From contig JAJEHI010000135.1 of the NCBI GenBank assembly GCA_022823775.1, positions 1 through 64,000 on the forward strand: a DNA stretch of 64,000 nucleotides. The letters are read 5' to 3'. The first letter of the stretch is position 1. Each line of letters starts with the position of its first letter. Shown one piece after another: positions 11,625-21,798 of the stretch. The DNA comes from Defluviicoccus sp. (GTDB taxonomy: Bacteria > Pseudomonadota > Alphaproteobacteria > MPNO01). Both the position numbers and the translations under genes were made by a program. The notes under the pieces were generated by a model. That model saw only the letters and a list, made by a program, of their open reading frames with translations. It did not search any database and was not told the DNA's origin.

Positions 11625-14495
11625 ATGACAAGAACCGCCGATACCGGCTTCCTCGCAAGCGCGAACGGACCGTTCGTCGAAGAGCTCTATGCCAGGTTCG
11701 TTGCCGATCCCGCCTCGGTCGATCCCGATTGGGCGGCGTTTTTCTCCGACCTTCGAGACGAAGCGCCCGAAGTCCTCAAGGCCCTGAAAGGCGCGAGCTG
11801 GGCCCCCCGGGACACGCGCGTCATCGACAACGGCTCGAGCGATGCGGCGACCAACGGCGGCGCTGCCGCGCAGACGGTTCCGCCGGTGGCGGACGGGACG
11901 GGTTTGCGCCGCGCGACGCGGGATTCGATCCAGGCGCTGACCCTGATCCGGTCCCACCGGGTACGCGGCCATCTCTATTGCGACCTCGACCCGCTCAAGC
12001 TGGAGAACCCGGCGCCGCACAGCGAGCTCGATCCCGAGAGCTACGGCTTCGCGGAAGCCGATTACGACCGCCCGATCTACGTGAACACGCTCGGTTTCGA
12101 ACGCGCCACCCTCCGCCAGATCGTCGATAAGCTGCGCCGGACCTATTGCGGCACCGTCGGCGTGGAATACATGCACATCACCTCCGCCGAGGAGAAGATC
12201 TGGATCCAGGACCGCATCGAGGCGATCCACAACCAGACCGACTTCACCGAGCGCGGCAAGGAGACCATCCACGAGCGCCTGGTGGAGGCGGAATCCTTCG
12301 AGAAGTTCCTTCATGTCCGCTACCCCGGGACCAAGCGCTTCGGGCTCGACGGCAGCGAATCTCTGATCCCCGCCCTGGAACAGATCCTCAAGCGCGGGTC
12401 CCAGCTCGGGGTCGAGGAGGTCGTGCTGGGCATGCCCCATCGCGGGCGGCTCAACGTGCTCGCCCATGTGATGCACAAGCCCTACGCCGCGATCTTCGCC
12501 GAGTTCCGGGGCATGTCCTACCAGCCCGAGGAGGTCGGCGGCTCCGGCGACGTGAAGTACCATTTGGGCGCATCCGCCGACCGCGAATTCGACGGCATCA
12601 AGGTCCATCTGTCGCTGGCCGCCAACCCGTCCCATCTCGAGGCGGTCGATCCGGTGGTGGTCGGCAAGGTTCGCGCCAAACAGCGCCAGCGCGGGGATCG
12701 CGAACGCAGGCGCGTGCTCGGCATCCTGATGCACGGCGATGCGGCGTTCGCGGGCCAGGGCATCGTGGCGGAGACCTTCGGTCTCTCGGATATCGCCGGT
12801 TACCGGACCGGCGGGACGATCCACCTGGTCGTCAACAACCAGATCGGCTTTACCACCAACCCGTCGGCGACGCGCGCCTCGCGCTACCCGACCGAGATCG
12901 CCAAGTCCGTGCAGGCGCCGATCTTCCATGTCAACGGCGACGACGTGGAAGCCGTGATCCATGTCGCGCGGATCGCGACCGAATTCCGCGACACCTTCCG
13001 GAAGGACGTGGTCCTCGACATCTGGTCCTATCGCCGCTTCGGTCATAACGAGTCCGACGAGCCGGCATTTACCCAGCCGGTGATGTACAAGGCGATCGCC
13101 GACCGGCCGTCCGTCGCCTCGGTATACGGCGAGCGGCTGGTCGAGGAGGGCCTGCTCACCGACGACGACGTGGAGCGCGTCGCCCGGGACTGCCGGCAGC
13201 GGCTCGAGGACGCCTTCGAGGCCGCGAAGGGCTACAAGCCCAACAAGGCCGACTGGCTCGAGGGGGAATGGGCGGACCTTACCACCGCGCCGTCGCTGGA
13301 AGAGCGCCGCGGCAAGACCGCCGTGACACGCGAAGCGCTCGACACGGTCGGCCGCGCGCTCACCGCGATCCCGGACGGCTTCAATCTGAATCCCAAGCTC
13401 AATCGCTTCATCGACGCGCGAAAGGCGATGTTCGAGACCGGCGAGGGGGTCGACTGGGCTACCGCCGAGGCGCTCGCCTTCGGGACGATCCTTGCCGAGG
13501 GTTACATGGTACGCCTCAGCGGCCAGGACTGCCGCCGCGGGACCTTTTCGCAGCGCCATTCCGTGCTGATCGACCAGGAGACCCAGGAAGCCTACACGCC
13601 GCTCGCCCACATTTGCGAAGGCCAGGAGCGGCTCGCCGTGCGCGACAGCCCGCTGGCCGAGGCCTCGGTGCTGGGCTTCGAGTACGGCATGTCGCTCGCC
13701 GATCCCAACATGCTGGTGCTGTGGGAGGCGCAGTTCGGCGATTTCGCCAACGGCGCCCAGTTCATCGTCGACCAGTTCATTTCTTCCGGCGAGACCAAGT
13801 GGCTGCGCATGTCCGGGCTGGCGATCCTCTTGCCGCACGGTTACGAGGGCCAGGGGCCGGAACACTCATCGGCGCGGCTGGAGCGCTATCTCCAGCTCTG
13901 CGGCGAAGACAACATGCAGGTGTGCAACATCAGCACACCCGCCAACTATTTTCACGCGCTGAGGCGGCAAATCCACCGCAGCTTCCGCAAGCCGCTGGTC
14001 GTCATGACGCCGAAGTCGCTGCTCCGGCACAAGCTCTGCGTTTCCCGCCTGGACGACATGTGCGCCGGCAGCTCGTTCCGGCGCGTTCTGCCGGAGCCGG
14101 GTCCCGTGGTGCCGGACGGCGAAATCCGCCGTGTCGTCCTGTGCACCGGGAAGGTGTTTTACGACCTCCTCGCGGCACGCGAGGAACGGGGGATTCGCGA
14201 CATTGCGCTGGTCCGGGTCGAACAGCTCTACCCGTTCCCCAATATCTCCCTCGGGACCGAGCTTGCGCGCTATCCCGCCGCCGAGGTCGTCTGGTGCCAG
14301 GAGGAGCCCCGCAACATGGGGGCGTGGACGTACATGGATCGCCGGATCGAAGAACTTCTGGCGACTCTCGACGTGCGGGCGGACAGGCCGGTCTATGCCG
14401 GACGGCCCGAGGCCGCGTCCACCGCGACGGGGCTTGCCGCCCAGCACGCCCGCGAACAGAAGGCCCTGACGGACGAGGCGCTGGCCCCCGCCTAG
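11625..14495 (+). CDS. sucA: 2-oxoglutarate dehydrogenase E1 component
   Basis: Thiamine-diphosphate-dependent E1 of the 2-oxoglutarate dehydrogenase complex; decarboxylates 2-oxoglutarate and passes succinyl to the E2 lipoyl arm. I chose ATG 11625 because [20 protein letters not shown] matches the usual N-terminus; GTG 11592 would add 11 residues. The 956-residue product carries the E1 regions [11 protein letters not shown] and GHNESDEP, the latter part of the ThDP site. It precedes sucB by 35 bases in the TCA run. Confidence 0.95.
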   Translation: MTRTADTGFLASANGPFVEELYARFVADPASVDPDWAAFFSDLRDEAPEVLKALKGASWAPRDTRVIDNGSSDAATNGGAAAQTVPPVADGTGLRRATRDSIQALTLIRSHRVRGHLYCDLDPLKLENPAPHSELDPESYGFAEADYDRPIYVNTLGFERATLRQIVDKLRRTYCGTVGVEYMHITSAEEKIWIQDRIEAIHNQTDFTERGKETIHERLVEAESFEKFLHVRYPGTKRFGLDGSESLIPALEQILKRGSQLGVEEVVLGMPHRGRLNVLAHVMHKPYAAIFAEFRGMSYQPEEVGGSGDVKYHLGASADREFDGIKVHLSLAANPSHLEAVDPVVVGKVRAKQRQRGDRERRRVLGILMHGDAAFAGQGIVAETFGLSDIAGYRTGGTIHLVVNNQIGFTTNPSATRASRYPTEIAKSVQAPIFHVNGDDVEAVIHVARIATEFRDTFRKDVVLDIWSYRRFGHNESDEPAFTQPVMYKAIADRPSVASVYGERLVEEGLLTDDDVERVARDCRQRLEDAFEAAKGYKPNKADWLEGEWADLTTAPSLEERRGKTAVTREALDTVGRALTAIPDGFNLNPKLNRFIDARKAMFETGEGVDWATAEALAFGTILAEGYMVRLSGQDCRRGTFSQRHSVLIDQETQEAYTPLAHICEGQERLAVRDSPLAEASVLGFEYGMSLADPNMLVLWEAQFGDFANGAQFIVDQFISSGETKWLRMSGLAILLPHGYEGQGPEHSSARLERYLQLCGEDNMQVCNISTPANYFHALRRQIHRSFRKPLVVMTPKSLLRHKLCVSRLDDMCAGSSFRRVLPEPGPVVPDGEIRRVVLCTGKVFYDLLAAREERGIRDIALVRVEQLYPFPNISLGTELARYPAAEVVWCQEEPRNMGAWTYMDRRIEELLATLDVRADRPVYAGRPEAASTATGLAAQHAREQKALTDEALAPA

Positions 14496-14530
14496 AGCCG
14501 GCGCAAGGCGGCCGGCGGAGAGAGGAGACG

Positions 14531-15721
14531 ATGGCAACCGAGATCGTGGTACCCGCGCTCGGCGAATCGGTGACCGAGGCGACGGTTTCCAAGTGGCTCA
14601 AATCGGCCGGCGACGCGGTCGCGATCGACGAGCCCCTCGTCGAGCTGGAGACCGACAAGATCACCCTGGAAGTGCCCGCCGCCGCCGCCGGAGTGCTCGG
14701 CGCGATCGAGGTGGCCGAGGGCCAGACCGTCGAAGTGGGAGCCGTACTGGGCTCGATCGAGGCGTCCGGCGGGAGTGGCGCGCCGACTCCGCGTCCCGCC
14801 GCCCGACCCGAGGCGCCGCCGCCCGCGGCCAAACCGTCGCTGTCGCCCGCGGTACGCAAGCTGGTGGACGAGCACGGGCTCGACCCCACGGCAATCGCCG
14901 GAACCGGAAAAGGCGGGCGGCTGACCAAGGGCGACGTGCTGGCACATCTCGCCGCCGCATCCGGAGCTCCCGACGATCCGGCGCCTTCCCCTCCCCCGAC
15001 CGCCGAGCCGGCGCCGGCCGGTGCGCGCGAGGAGCGCGTGCCGATGACCCGGTTGCGCCGGCGCATCGCCGAAAGGCTCAAGGAAGCGCAGAACACCGCG
15101 GCCATGCTGACGACCTTCAACGAGGTCGACATGTCGGCGGTCATCGAGATGCGCGCGCGCCTCCGCGATGCCTTCCAGGAGAAGCACGGCGTCCGGCTCG
15201 GGTTCATGAGCTTCTTCGTCAAGGCCGTCATCGTGGCGCTCAAGGAGGTCCCGGCGGTCAACGCCGAGATCGACGGCACCGACATCGTCTACAAGAACCA
15301 CTACGACATCGCGGTCGCCGTCGGCACGGAGCAGGGGCTGGTGGTGCCGGTCCTGCGCGACGCGGATGCGCTCTCCTTCGCCGGTATCGAGGCGGGCATC
15401 GCCGACCTCGGCAGCCGCGCGCGGGATGGCAGGCTCACCATGCAGGAGCTGACGGGCGGGACCTTCACCGTCACGAACGGCGGCGTCTACGGTTCCCTGT
15501 TGTCCACGCCGATCCTGAACCCGCCCCAGTCCGGCATCCTCGGGATGCACAAGATCGAAAAGCGCGCCGTGGTTCTGGACGGCGAGCTGGCGGTGCGCCC
15601 GATGATGTATCTCGCGCTCTCCTACGACCACCGGATCGTCGACGGGCGCGAGGCGGTGACGTTCCTCGTCCGCGTCAAGGAATGCATCGAGGATCCCGAG
15701 CGCATCATGCTCGAAGCCTGA
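14531..15721 (+). CDS. sucB: Dihydrolipoamide succinyltransferase (E2 of 2-oxoglutarate dehydrogenase)
   Basis: E2 core of the 2-oxoglutarate dehydrogenase complex. Domain order is one lipoyl domain (residues 1-77, lipoylated Lys43 in ETDKITLE), an Ala/Pro linker, the E3/E1-binding domain (about 104-140, [14 protein letters not shown]), a second flexible linker and the catalytic domain ending in YDHRIVDG with His367 and Asp371. The 396-residue length fits. The start is preceded by GAGGAGA. The stop lies 10 bases before the lpdA GTG. Confidence 0.95.
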   Translation: MATEIVVPALGESVTEATVSKWLKSAGDAVAIDEPLVELETDKITLEVPAAAAGVLGAIEVAEGQTVEVGAVLGSIEASGGSGAPTPRPAARPEAPPPAAKPSLSPAVRKLVDEHGLDPTAIAGTGKGGRLTKGDVLAHLAAASGAPDDPAPSPPPTAEPAPAGAREERVPMTRLRRRIAERLKEAQNTAAMLTTFNEVDMSAVIEMRARLRDAFQEKHGVRLGFMSFFVKAVIVALKEVPAVNAEIDGTDIVYKNHYDIAVAVGTEQGLVVPVLRDADALSFAGIEAGIADLGSRARDGRLTMQELTGGTFTVTNGGVYGSLLSTPILNPPQSGILGMHKIEKRAVVLDGELAVRPMMYLALSYDHRIVDGREAVTFLVRVKECIEDPERIMLEA

Positions 15722-15731
15722 AGGGCGCGCG

Positions 15732-17147
15732 GTGTCGGGAGAGCGTTACGATCTGATCGTCATCGGCGCCGGGCCCGGCGGCTATACCGCCGCGATCCGC
15801 GCCGCTCAGCTCGGCTTTTCCGTCGCCTGTATCGACAAGCGCGCGACCTGGGGCGGAACCTGCCTCAATGTCGGCTGCATCCCGTCCAAGGCGCTGCTCG
15901 AATCCACGGAACGCCTCGTCGATGCGCGGGATCATCTCGGGGATCACGGGATCGCGGTCGGGGGCCTCTCCTTCGACCTCTCTCGGATGCTTGCCCGGAA
16001 GGACAAGATCGTCGGCGACCTGACCGGGGGAATCGCCTTCCTGTTCAGGAAGAACGGGGTCGACGGCATTACCGGCCGCGCGCGCATCCTTCGCCCCGGC
16101 CGGGTCGAGGTCGCCCCGGTCGACGGAACGGGAGAGCCCAGGGTCCTGGAGTGCGACCGCATTCTGGTCGCGACCGGCTCGGAGCACGCCGAACTCGAAG
16201 GGCTCGCCATCGACGAGACGGGCATCCTTTCGTCGACCGGCGCGCTCTCCCTGCAGGCCGTTCCGGGCCGCCTTGTCGTGGTCGGCGGCGGCTATATCGG
16301 GCTCGAGCTGGGTTCCGTCTGGCAGCGGCTGGGCGCGAAGGTGACGGTGATCGAGTATCTGGACCGCGTCCTGCCGGGGATGGATGGCGAAGTCTCCGCG
16401 CAAATGACGCGCTTGCTCGAACGGCAGGGCATGACGTTCAGGACCGCCACCAAAGCGATCGGAGCAGAGAGGCGGGGAGATTCGCTGCGGGTCGCGCTTG
16501 AGCCGGTCGACGGCGGCGGCGGCGAAACCGTCGACTGCGACGCGGTTCTGGTCGCGGTCGGCCGGCGGCCCTTCACGGACGGTCTTGGGCTGGAGGAGGT
16601 CGGGGTCGGGCATGACGATCGCGGGTTCGTCTCCGTCGACCGGCGTTTCGAGACCAACGTGAAGGGAATATTCGCCGTCGGCGACGCGGTCCCGGGTCCC
16701 ATGCTGGCGCACAAGGCCGAAGAAGAGGGCATCGCCGCCGTGGAAACGATGGCGGGCCAGGCGGGGCACATCAACTACGACGCCGTCCCGGGCGTCGTCT
16801 ACACCGCGCCCGAGGCCGCTTCCGTCGGAAGGACCGAGGAAGAGTTGAACGACCTGGAACGTCCCGTGAAGGTCGGCAGGTTCCCGTTCTCCGCCAACGC
16901 CCGCGCCCGCGGCAAGGGGATCGGCGACGGCTTCGTGAAGATCCTGGCGGATGCCGAAACCGACGCTGTCCTCGGCGCCCATATCGTCGGACCCGAGGCC
17001 GGCACGATGATCGCCGAGCTCGCTCTCGCGATCGAGTTCGGCGCATCGTCGGAAGACATCGCGCGCACCTGCCACGCCCATCCGACGCTGAACGAGGCCG
17101 TCAAGGAAGCCGCGCTCGCGGTCGCGGGTCGCCAGATCCATCTTTGA
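15732..17147 (+). CDS. lpdA: Dihydrolipoamide dehydrogenase (E3)
   Basis: FAD enzyme that reoxidises lipoamide for the 2-oxoglutarate and probably other dehydrogenase complexes. FAD loop GAGPGG is at residues 12-17, the redox disulfide is Cys44/Cys49 in GGTCLNVGC, and the active-site pair is His450/Glu455 in HPTLNEA. The 471-residue product starts with GTG, giving MSGERYDLIVIG. Last gene of the mdh-suc run, convergent with xerC across 19 bases that include the perfect palindrome GACGCCGGCGTC at 17157. Confidence 0.95.
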   Translation: MSGERYDLIVIGAGPGGYTAAIRAAQLGFSVACIDKRATWGGTCLNVGCIPSKALLESTERLVDARDHLGDHGIAVGGLSFDLSRMLARKDKIVGDLTGGIAFLFRKNGVDGITGRARILRPGRVEVAPVDGTGEPRVLECDRILVATGSEHAELEGLAIDETGILSSTGALSLQAVPGRLVVVGGGYIGLELGSVWQRLGAKVTVIEYLDRVLPGMDGEVSAQMTRLLERQGMTFRTATKAIGAERRGDSLRVALEPVDGGGGETVDCDAVLVAVGRRPFTDGLGLEEVGVGHDDRGFVSVDRRFETNVKGIFAVGDAVPGPMLAHKAEEEGIAAVETMAGQAGHINYDAVPGVVYTAPEAASVGRTEEELNDLERPVKVGRFPFSANARARGKGIGDGFVKILADAETDAVLGAHIVGPEAGTMIAELALAIEFGASSEDIARTCHAHPTLNEAVKEAALAVAGRQIHL

Positions 17148-17166
17148 GGGGCCGCCGACGCCGGCG

Positions 17167-18117
17167 TCAGCCCCGCGCGCGCGGATGGGCGTCGTTGTAA
17201 ACAGCGACCAGCCGCGCCGTGTCCACCTCGGTGTAGCGCTGCGTGGTGGATAGCGAGGCGTGGCCGAGGAGTTCCTGTATCGCGCGCAGGTCGCCGCCCG
17301 CCTGCAGCAGATGGGTCGCGAAGCTGTGGCGGAGCGCGTGCGGCGTCGCGGTTTCCGGCAGGCCGAGAGCGCCGCGGATCCTGCGCAGCTCGCGCTGAAC
17401 GACCCCCGCGTTGAGCCGCCCGCCCCGCGCTCCGAGGAAGAGGGGCCCGCCCGGGACGAAATAGGGGCATGCTTGCTTGTACGCAGCCACCGCCTCCCGC
17501 ACTGCCGGCAGAATAGGGACGATGCGTTCCTTGCCGCCTTTCCCCAGCACTCTCAGCGAGTCGCCGGACGGCGCCTGATCCTCGTTCAGGCTCAGGGCCT
17601 CGTCGATGCGGAGACCGGCGCCGTAGAGCAGCAGGAGGAGCGCCGTATCGCGCGCGGCGACCCACGGCTTCTTGCGCGTCGTGTCTCCCGCCTGCGCGAC
17701 GATCGCGAGCGCGTCCCCGGCGGCGACGGGTTTCGGAACGCTGTGCGGCAGGCGGGGCGTTCTGACCGCCCCGATCGCATCGTTGCGCGCCCGATCGGTC
17801 CGCTCCAGAAAGCGGAAGAAGCCGCGAAGAACCGAAAGGGCGCGCGCCGTGGAGCTGCGCGCCCGGTCGTTCATCGCCCGCTGTGCGAGATAGGATCGGA
17901 AGTCGTTGTGTCCGAGCCCTTCGAGCGCGGCGAGGTCGGCGAACCCGCCCAGGTGTTCCGCGAGGAAGTCGAGAAAGATCTTGAGGTCGCGCATATAGGC
18001 CGCGGCCGTATGGACCGAGACCCGGCGCTCGGTCTCCAGCCAGCTCTGCCAGGCGGCGATCGCCTCGGCGAGGTCGGGCGCGGCCGCGAAGCGGTCTAGC
18101 GCCGGCGGCGCGGCCAT
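17167..18117 (-). CDS. xerC: Tyrosine recombinase XerC
   Basis: Site-specific recombinase resolving chromosome dimers at dif. The full catalytic set is visible in the 316-residue product: Arg170 (GAGLRIDEAL), a lysine in GKGGKER (191-197), His260 and Arg263 (HALRHSF), His286 (LGHAS) and nucleophile Tyr295. Residues 15-105 are the SAM-like core-binding domain. The start ATG 18117 lies 22 bases inside the upstream DUF484 gene. The DUF484-xerC pairing, also seen in E. coli, favours XerC over XerD. Confidence 0.92.
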   Translation of the reverse strand: MAAPPALDRFAAAPDLAEAIAAWQSWLETERRVSVHTAAAYMRDLKIFLDFLAEHLGGFADLAALEGLGHNDFRSYLAQRAMNDRARSSTARALSVLRGFFRFLERTDRARNDAIGAVRTPRLPHSVPKPVAAGDALAIVAQAGDTTRKKPWVAARDTALLLLLYGAGLRIDEALSLNEDQAPSGDSLRVLGKGGKERIVPILPAVREAVAAYKQACPYFVPGGPLFLGARGGRLNAGVVQRELRRIRGALGLPETATPHALRHSFATHLLQAGGDLRAIQELLGHASLSTTQRYTEVDTARLVAVYNDAHPRARG

Positions 18118-18797
18118 CTGTCGATCGCGACCTCCAGCACGCTGCCAAGGAAGTCGAGGAGGTCGGTCCCCTGATCCGCCGTAAATCCGTCCGCCGCCGA
18201 CGAACCGAGAGCGAGCAGGAAGCGGCCCCGCCGGGTTCCGAGACGGATCACGGCGAGCGATTCGACCAGCGAGAAGCGGTCGCCCAGAACGCCCCGGTCG
18301 CTTTCCGTCGCCCGGCCCAGGCGGACTTCCTCGCCCGGGCGGATCAGCTTGTCGATCGCGTCCGCCGGGAGCGCCATGAGGTCCCCGTGTCCCGACTCGG
18401 GCTCGCCCTCGACGATCAACGATGCCGCCGTGGTCGAAAACAACACCGGAAACTGCGAGGCGACCCGCTGGGCCAGCGCGTTGAGAGAACTCTGTCTGAG
18501 GACCAGCAGAACCGCGTCCTGGGTCCGTGCGGCCGTCCGCGCACGGTCCTCGGCGGCGAGCAATATCTCGCGCTCGCGCACCTTCTGGCGTTCGAGGCTG
18601 CGCCTCAGACCCTCGAGAATACGGTGGCGCAGATCGACCACACCCGGGACGGTTTCCGCGTTGCCCGTGTCCCGCGCGATCAGCAGGTCGATGTTCCGGT
18701 CGAGGAAATCGGGGTTGGCGATGAGCCATTCGCGGACGGATTCCGCGTCAAGCCCGGGACGCGGGACGATTTTCCGGTCGTCGACGGCCTTGGACAT
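18096..18797 (-). CDS. DUF484 family protein (GAF-like)
   Basis: DUF484 proteins (E. coli YigA type) have a GAF-like fold and no proven function. The N-terminal stretch VREWLIANPDFLDRNIDLL (about 20-40) is the family hallmark, followed by a helical segment rich in Arg, Glu and Gln (about 60-100), probably coiled coil, then the GAF-like domain. I chose ATG 18797 (233 aa); a TTG at 18812 would add five residues and overlap fsa. Its 3' end overlaps xerC by 22 bases, so the two are likely co-expressed. Confidence 0.85.
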   Translation of the reverse strand: MSKAVDDRKIVPRPGLDAESVREWLIANPDFLDRNIDLLIARDTGNAETVPGVVDLRHRILEGLRRSLERQKVREREILLAAEDRARTAARTQDAVLLVLRQSSLNALAQRVASQFPVLFSTTAASLIVEGEPESGHGDLMALPADAIDKLIRPGEEVRLGRATESDRGVLGDRFSLVESLAVIRLGTRRGRFLLALGSSAADGFTADQGTDLLDFLGSVLEVAIDRWPRRRR

Positions 18798-18801
18798 CGA
18801 C

Positions 18802-19464
18802 TCACGCGCCAAGGATGGACTGGCCGGTCCCGGCCCAGTCCGCCAGGAAGGCGTCGAGGCCCTTGTCGGTCAGCGGATGGTTGAACAATTGGCGAATAAC
18901 GCCGGGCGGGATGGTTGCCACGTCCGCGCCGATCTTGGCGGCTTCGGCGACGTGGTTGGGGCTGCGTACCGAGGCCACCAGTATCTCCGTCGTGAATTCC
19001 TCGTAATTGTCGTAGATCATGCGGATATCCGCGATCAGCCCCATCCCGTCGCGGCTGATGTCGTCGAGGCGGCCGATGAACGGCGATACGAACGCCGCGC
19101 CCGCCTTGGCGGCAAGGATAGACTGGCTCGGCGAGAAGCAGAGGGTGACGTTGACCATCACCCCGTCGTCGGCCAGCACCCGGCACGTCCTCAGGCCGTC
19201 CGGCGTCAGCGGCACCTTGACGGTGACATTGCCCGCGAGCTGGGCGAGCTTGCGGCCCTCCGACAGCATCGTCGAATGATCGGTCGCGGCGACTTCGGCG
19301 CTTACCGGACCGTCGACGATCTCGCAGATTTCCCGAATCACCTCCAGGAAGGGCCGGCCCGATTTCGCGACCAGGGAAGGGTTGGTGGTTACGCCGTCGA
19401 GAAGCCCGGTCGCGGCGAGCTCGCGGATTTCGTCAACGTCCGCCGTGTCGACGAAGAACTTCAT
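18802..19464 (-). CDS. fsa: Transaldolase-like fructose-6-phosphate aldolase
   Basis: Small transaldolase-family protein of 220 residues, the length of FSA/TalC rather than of full transaldolase. The Schiff-base lysine is Lys83 in [12 protein letters not shown], and the N-terminus [13 protein letters not shown] is characteristic. Members act as fructose-6-phosphate aldolase or as transaldolase; sequence alone does not decide. Heads the leftward fsa-DUF484-xerC run with a 4-base gap to DUF484, and is divergent from priA across 65 bases. Confidence 0.9.
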   Translation of the reverse strand: MKFFVDTADVDEIRELAATGLLDGVTTNPSLVAKSGRPFLEVIREICEIVDGPVSAEVAATDHSTMLSEGRKLAQLAGNVTVKVPLTPDGLRTCRVLADDGVMVNVTLCFSPSQSILAAKAGAAFVSPFIGRLDDISRDGMGLIADIRMIYDNYEEFTTEILVASVRSPNHVAEAAKIGADVATIPPGVIRQLFNHPLTDKGLDAFLADWAGTGQSILGA

Positions 19465-19529
19465 GCGGTTCCCTTCCTGACGGGCGACGCTGCGTGAACG
19501 CCTCGGAACGAGGCACTAAAGTGTAATTC

Positions 19530-21740
19530 ATGAAACCCGGGCTTGTCAGGACGCCGTCGCGAATCGTCTCGGATCGAGCCGCGGTCCTGATCCCCCTGCC
19601 GGTCGCGGGGGCCTATGACTACCGGGTTCCCGAAGGCATGGAACTCGCGCCCGGCCAGTTCGTCCGTGTACCGCTCGGCGTCCGCGAGGTGACCGGCGTC
19701 GTATGGGGCGCGGCCGAGGGCGACATCGACGAAACCAAGCTGCGCGACATTGCCGGCGTGCTGGAGATTCCCCCGCTCCCCGCCGACCTCCTGCGGACCG
19801 TCGCCTGGACCGCGTCCTACACGATGACGCCGCCCGGCGCGGTATTGCGGATGGCGATGAGCGTGCCGGAAGCGCTCGATCCTCCGCGGGTGGAGACCGC
19901 CTATGTCGTCGCCCCGGCCGCGGCGTCGGACGGGGTGCGTATGACCGATGCCCGCAAGCGCGTTCTGGATTTTCTTGCCGACGGTCGTGCCCGGAAGGCG
20001 GCGGAGATCGCGCGGGCGACGGGAACCGGCGCGGGCGTGGTGCGCGGTCTCGTCGGTCGCGGCCTCGTGCGGGCGGTCTCGGTCGAGCCCGCGATGGACG
20101 TCCCGCGGCCCGACTGGCGGCGGCGCGGCCCGTCGCTGACCCCTTCGCAGGAGAGCGCCGCGACGCGGCTTCGGGGACAGATCGCCGCCAACGCCGAGGA
20201 CAAGGTGACTCTGCTCGACGGGATTACCGGCTCGGGCAAGACGGAAGTCTATTTCGAGGCGATCGCCGCCGCGCTCGCGCGCGGCCGGCAGGTGCTCGTT
20301 CTGCTGCCGGAAATCGCGCTCACCGTCGATTGGTTGCGGCGATTCGAGAACCGGTTCGGCGCGCCGCCGTTCCATTGGCATTCCGACGTCACCGGCGCGC
20401 GGCGGAGGGAAACCTGGCGCGCGGTGTCGACCGGTAGAGCGCGCGTCGTGGTGGGGGCCCGTTCGGCGCTTTTCCTGCCGTTTTCCGACCTTGGGCTGAT
20501 CGTCGTCGACGAGGAGCACGACGGCAGCTTCAAGCAGGAGGACGGGGTCATCTACAACGCCCGCGACATCGCGGTCGTGAGGGCGCACCACGCGGCGTGC
20601 CCGGTCGTGCTCGCCTCCGCCACGCCCACGCTCGAAACCGTGGTCAACGTGGAGCGCGGCCGTTACGAGAGAATCGTTCTTCCCGAGCGTTTCGGCGGCT
20701 CGGCGATGCCCCGGATCGCCGCGATCGACATGCGCCGGGAGTCGCTCCCGTCCCAGACCTGGCTGTCGCCCAGCCTTCGCGACGCGGTGACGCGGACGCT
20801 CGGCGCGGGCGAGCAGGCGCTTCTCTTCCTGAACCGCCGCGGCTACGCGCCGCTCACCCTGTGCCGAGCCTGCGGCCACCGGATCGAGTGTCCCAACTGC
20901 AGCGCATGGCTGGTGGACCACCGGTTGGCCCGCAAACTGCAATGCCACCACTGCGGCTTCGCGGCCAGGCCGCCCGGAGCCTGCCCGAAATGCGAGGCCG
21001 ACGATGCGTTCGTCGCCTGCGGGCCGGGTGTCGAGCGCCTGTCCGAAGAAGCCGACGAGGCCTTTCCCGGCGCGCGAACCGCGCTGATGTCGAGCGACGC
21101 GCTGCGAAGCGCTGCCGCCGCGGAAGAGCTGATCGGAGGAATCAGGAGGCACGACTACGACATCGTCATCGGGACCCAGCTCGTCGCCAAGGGGCACAAC
21201 TTTCCGGACCTCACCCTGGTCGGGGTGGTCGATGCCGATCTCGGGCTCGACGGCGGCGATTTGCGCGCCGCCGAGCGCAGTTTTCAGGTGCTGCACCAGG
21301 TCGCGGGACGCGCCGGGCGGGGTTCCCGGCCCGGCCGTGCGCTGATCCAGACCTACAATCCCGATCACCCCGTCATGGCGGCCCTCGTCGCCGGCGATCG
21401 CGACGGATTCCTCGCCAGCGAATCGCGGGCGCGCGAAGCCCACGGAATGCCGCCCTTCGGCCGCCTTGCCGGCATCGTCGTCTCGGGACGCAGCGAGGCG
21501 GCGGTCGATACGGCGTGCCGCGCCCTCGGCCGTGCCGCGCCGCGCGGCGGAGAGATACGCGTTCTCGGCCCCGCGCCCGCGCCCCTGGCGCTCATCCGCG
21601 GCCGGCACCGCCGCCGTTTCCTGGTCAAGGCTCCGCAAGGGGTCCGCATCCAGCCCACGATCGAGCGCTGGCTGCGCCAGGTCCCCATGCGGCGCGGGGT
21701 CCGCATCCATGTCGACATCGACCCCTATACATTTCTGTGA
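19530..21740 (+). CDS. priA: Primosomal replication restart helicase PriA
   Basis: Superfamily 2 helicase that reloads the replisome at stalled forks. The N-terminal 3'-DNA-binding domain covers about residues 15-110, Walker A GITGSGKT is at 231-238, and the DEEHD box follows about 90 residues later. Eight cysteines in the CRACGHRIECPNC and CHHCGFAARPPGACPKC stretch form the two zinc sites. The 736-residue length is normal. The Anbu cluster begins 58 bases downstream on the same strand, so read-through is possible. Confidence 0.94.
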   Translation: MKPGLVRTPSRIVSDRAAVLIPLPVAGAYDYRVPEGMELAPGQFVRVPLGVREVTGVVWGAAEGDIDETKLRDIAGVLEIPPLPADLLRTVAWTASYTMTPPGAVLRMAMSVPEALDPPRVETAYVVAPAAASDGVRMTDARKRVLDFLADGRARKAAEIARATGTGAGVVRGLVGRGLVRAVSVEPAMDVPRPDWRRRGPSLTPSQESAATRLRGQIAANAEDKVTLLDGITGSGKTEVYFEAIAAALARGRQVLVLLPEIALTVDWLRRFENRFGAPPFHWHSDVTGARRRETWRAVSTGRARVVVGARSALFLPFSDLGLIVVDEEHDGSFKQEDGVIYNARDIAVVRAHHAACPVVLASATPTLETVVNVERGRYERIVLPERFGGSAMPRIAAIDMRRESLPSQTWLSPSLRDAVTRTLGAGEQALLFLNRRGYAPLTLCRACGHRIECPNCSAWLVDHRLARKLQCHHCGFAARPPGACPKCEADDAFVACGPGVERLSEEADEAFPGARTALMSSDALRSAAAAEELIGGIRRHDYDIVIGTQLVAKGHNFPDLTLVGVVDADLGLDGGDLRAAERSFQVLHQVAGRAGRGSRPGRALIQTYNPDHPVMAALVAGDRDGFLASESRAREAHGMPPFGRLAGIVVSGRSEAAVDTACRALGRAAPRGGEIRVLGPAPAPLALIRGRHRRRFLVKAPQGVRIQPTIERWLRQVPMRRGVRIHVDIDPYTFL

Positions 21741-21798
21741 GGATTCGCACTATTCGTCGGTGGCATCGGGCGGCGTGGCGACGGTACGGAGGGAGCCG

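Noticed and set aside
10251-13865. A very long open frame (about 1,200 codons) on the minus strand across sucC, sucD and sucA
   Set aside because: It mirrors the codon structure of the genes on the plus strand, has no family resemblance and is typical antisense openness in GC-rich DNA.
17157-17168. Terminator between lpdA and xerC
   Set aside because: GACGCCGGCGTC is a perfect palindrome but has no loop or T-run; too short to claim.
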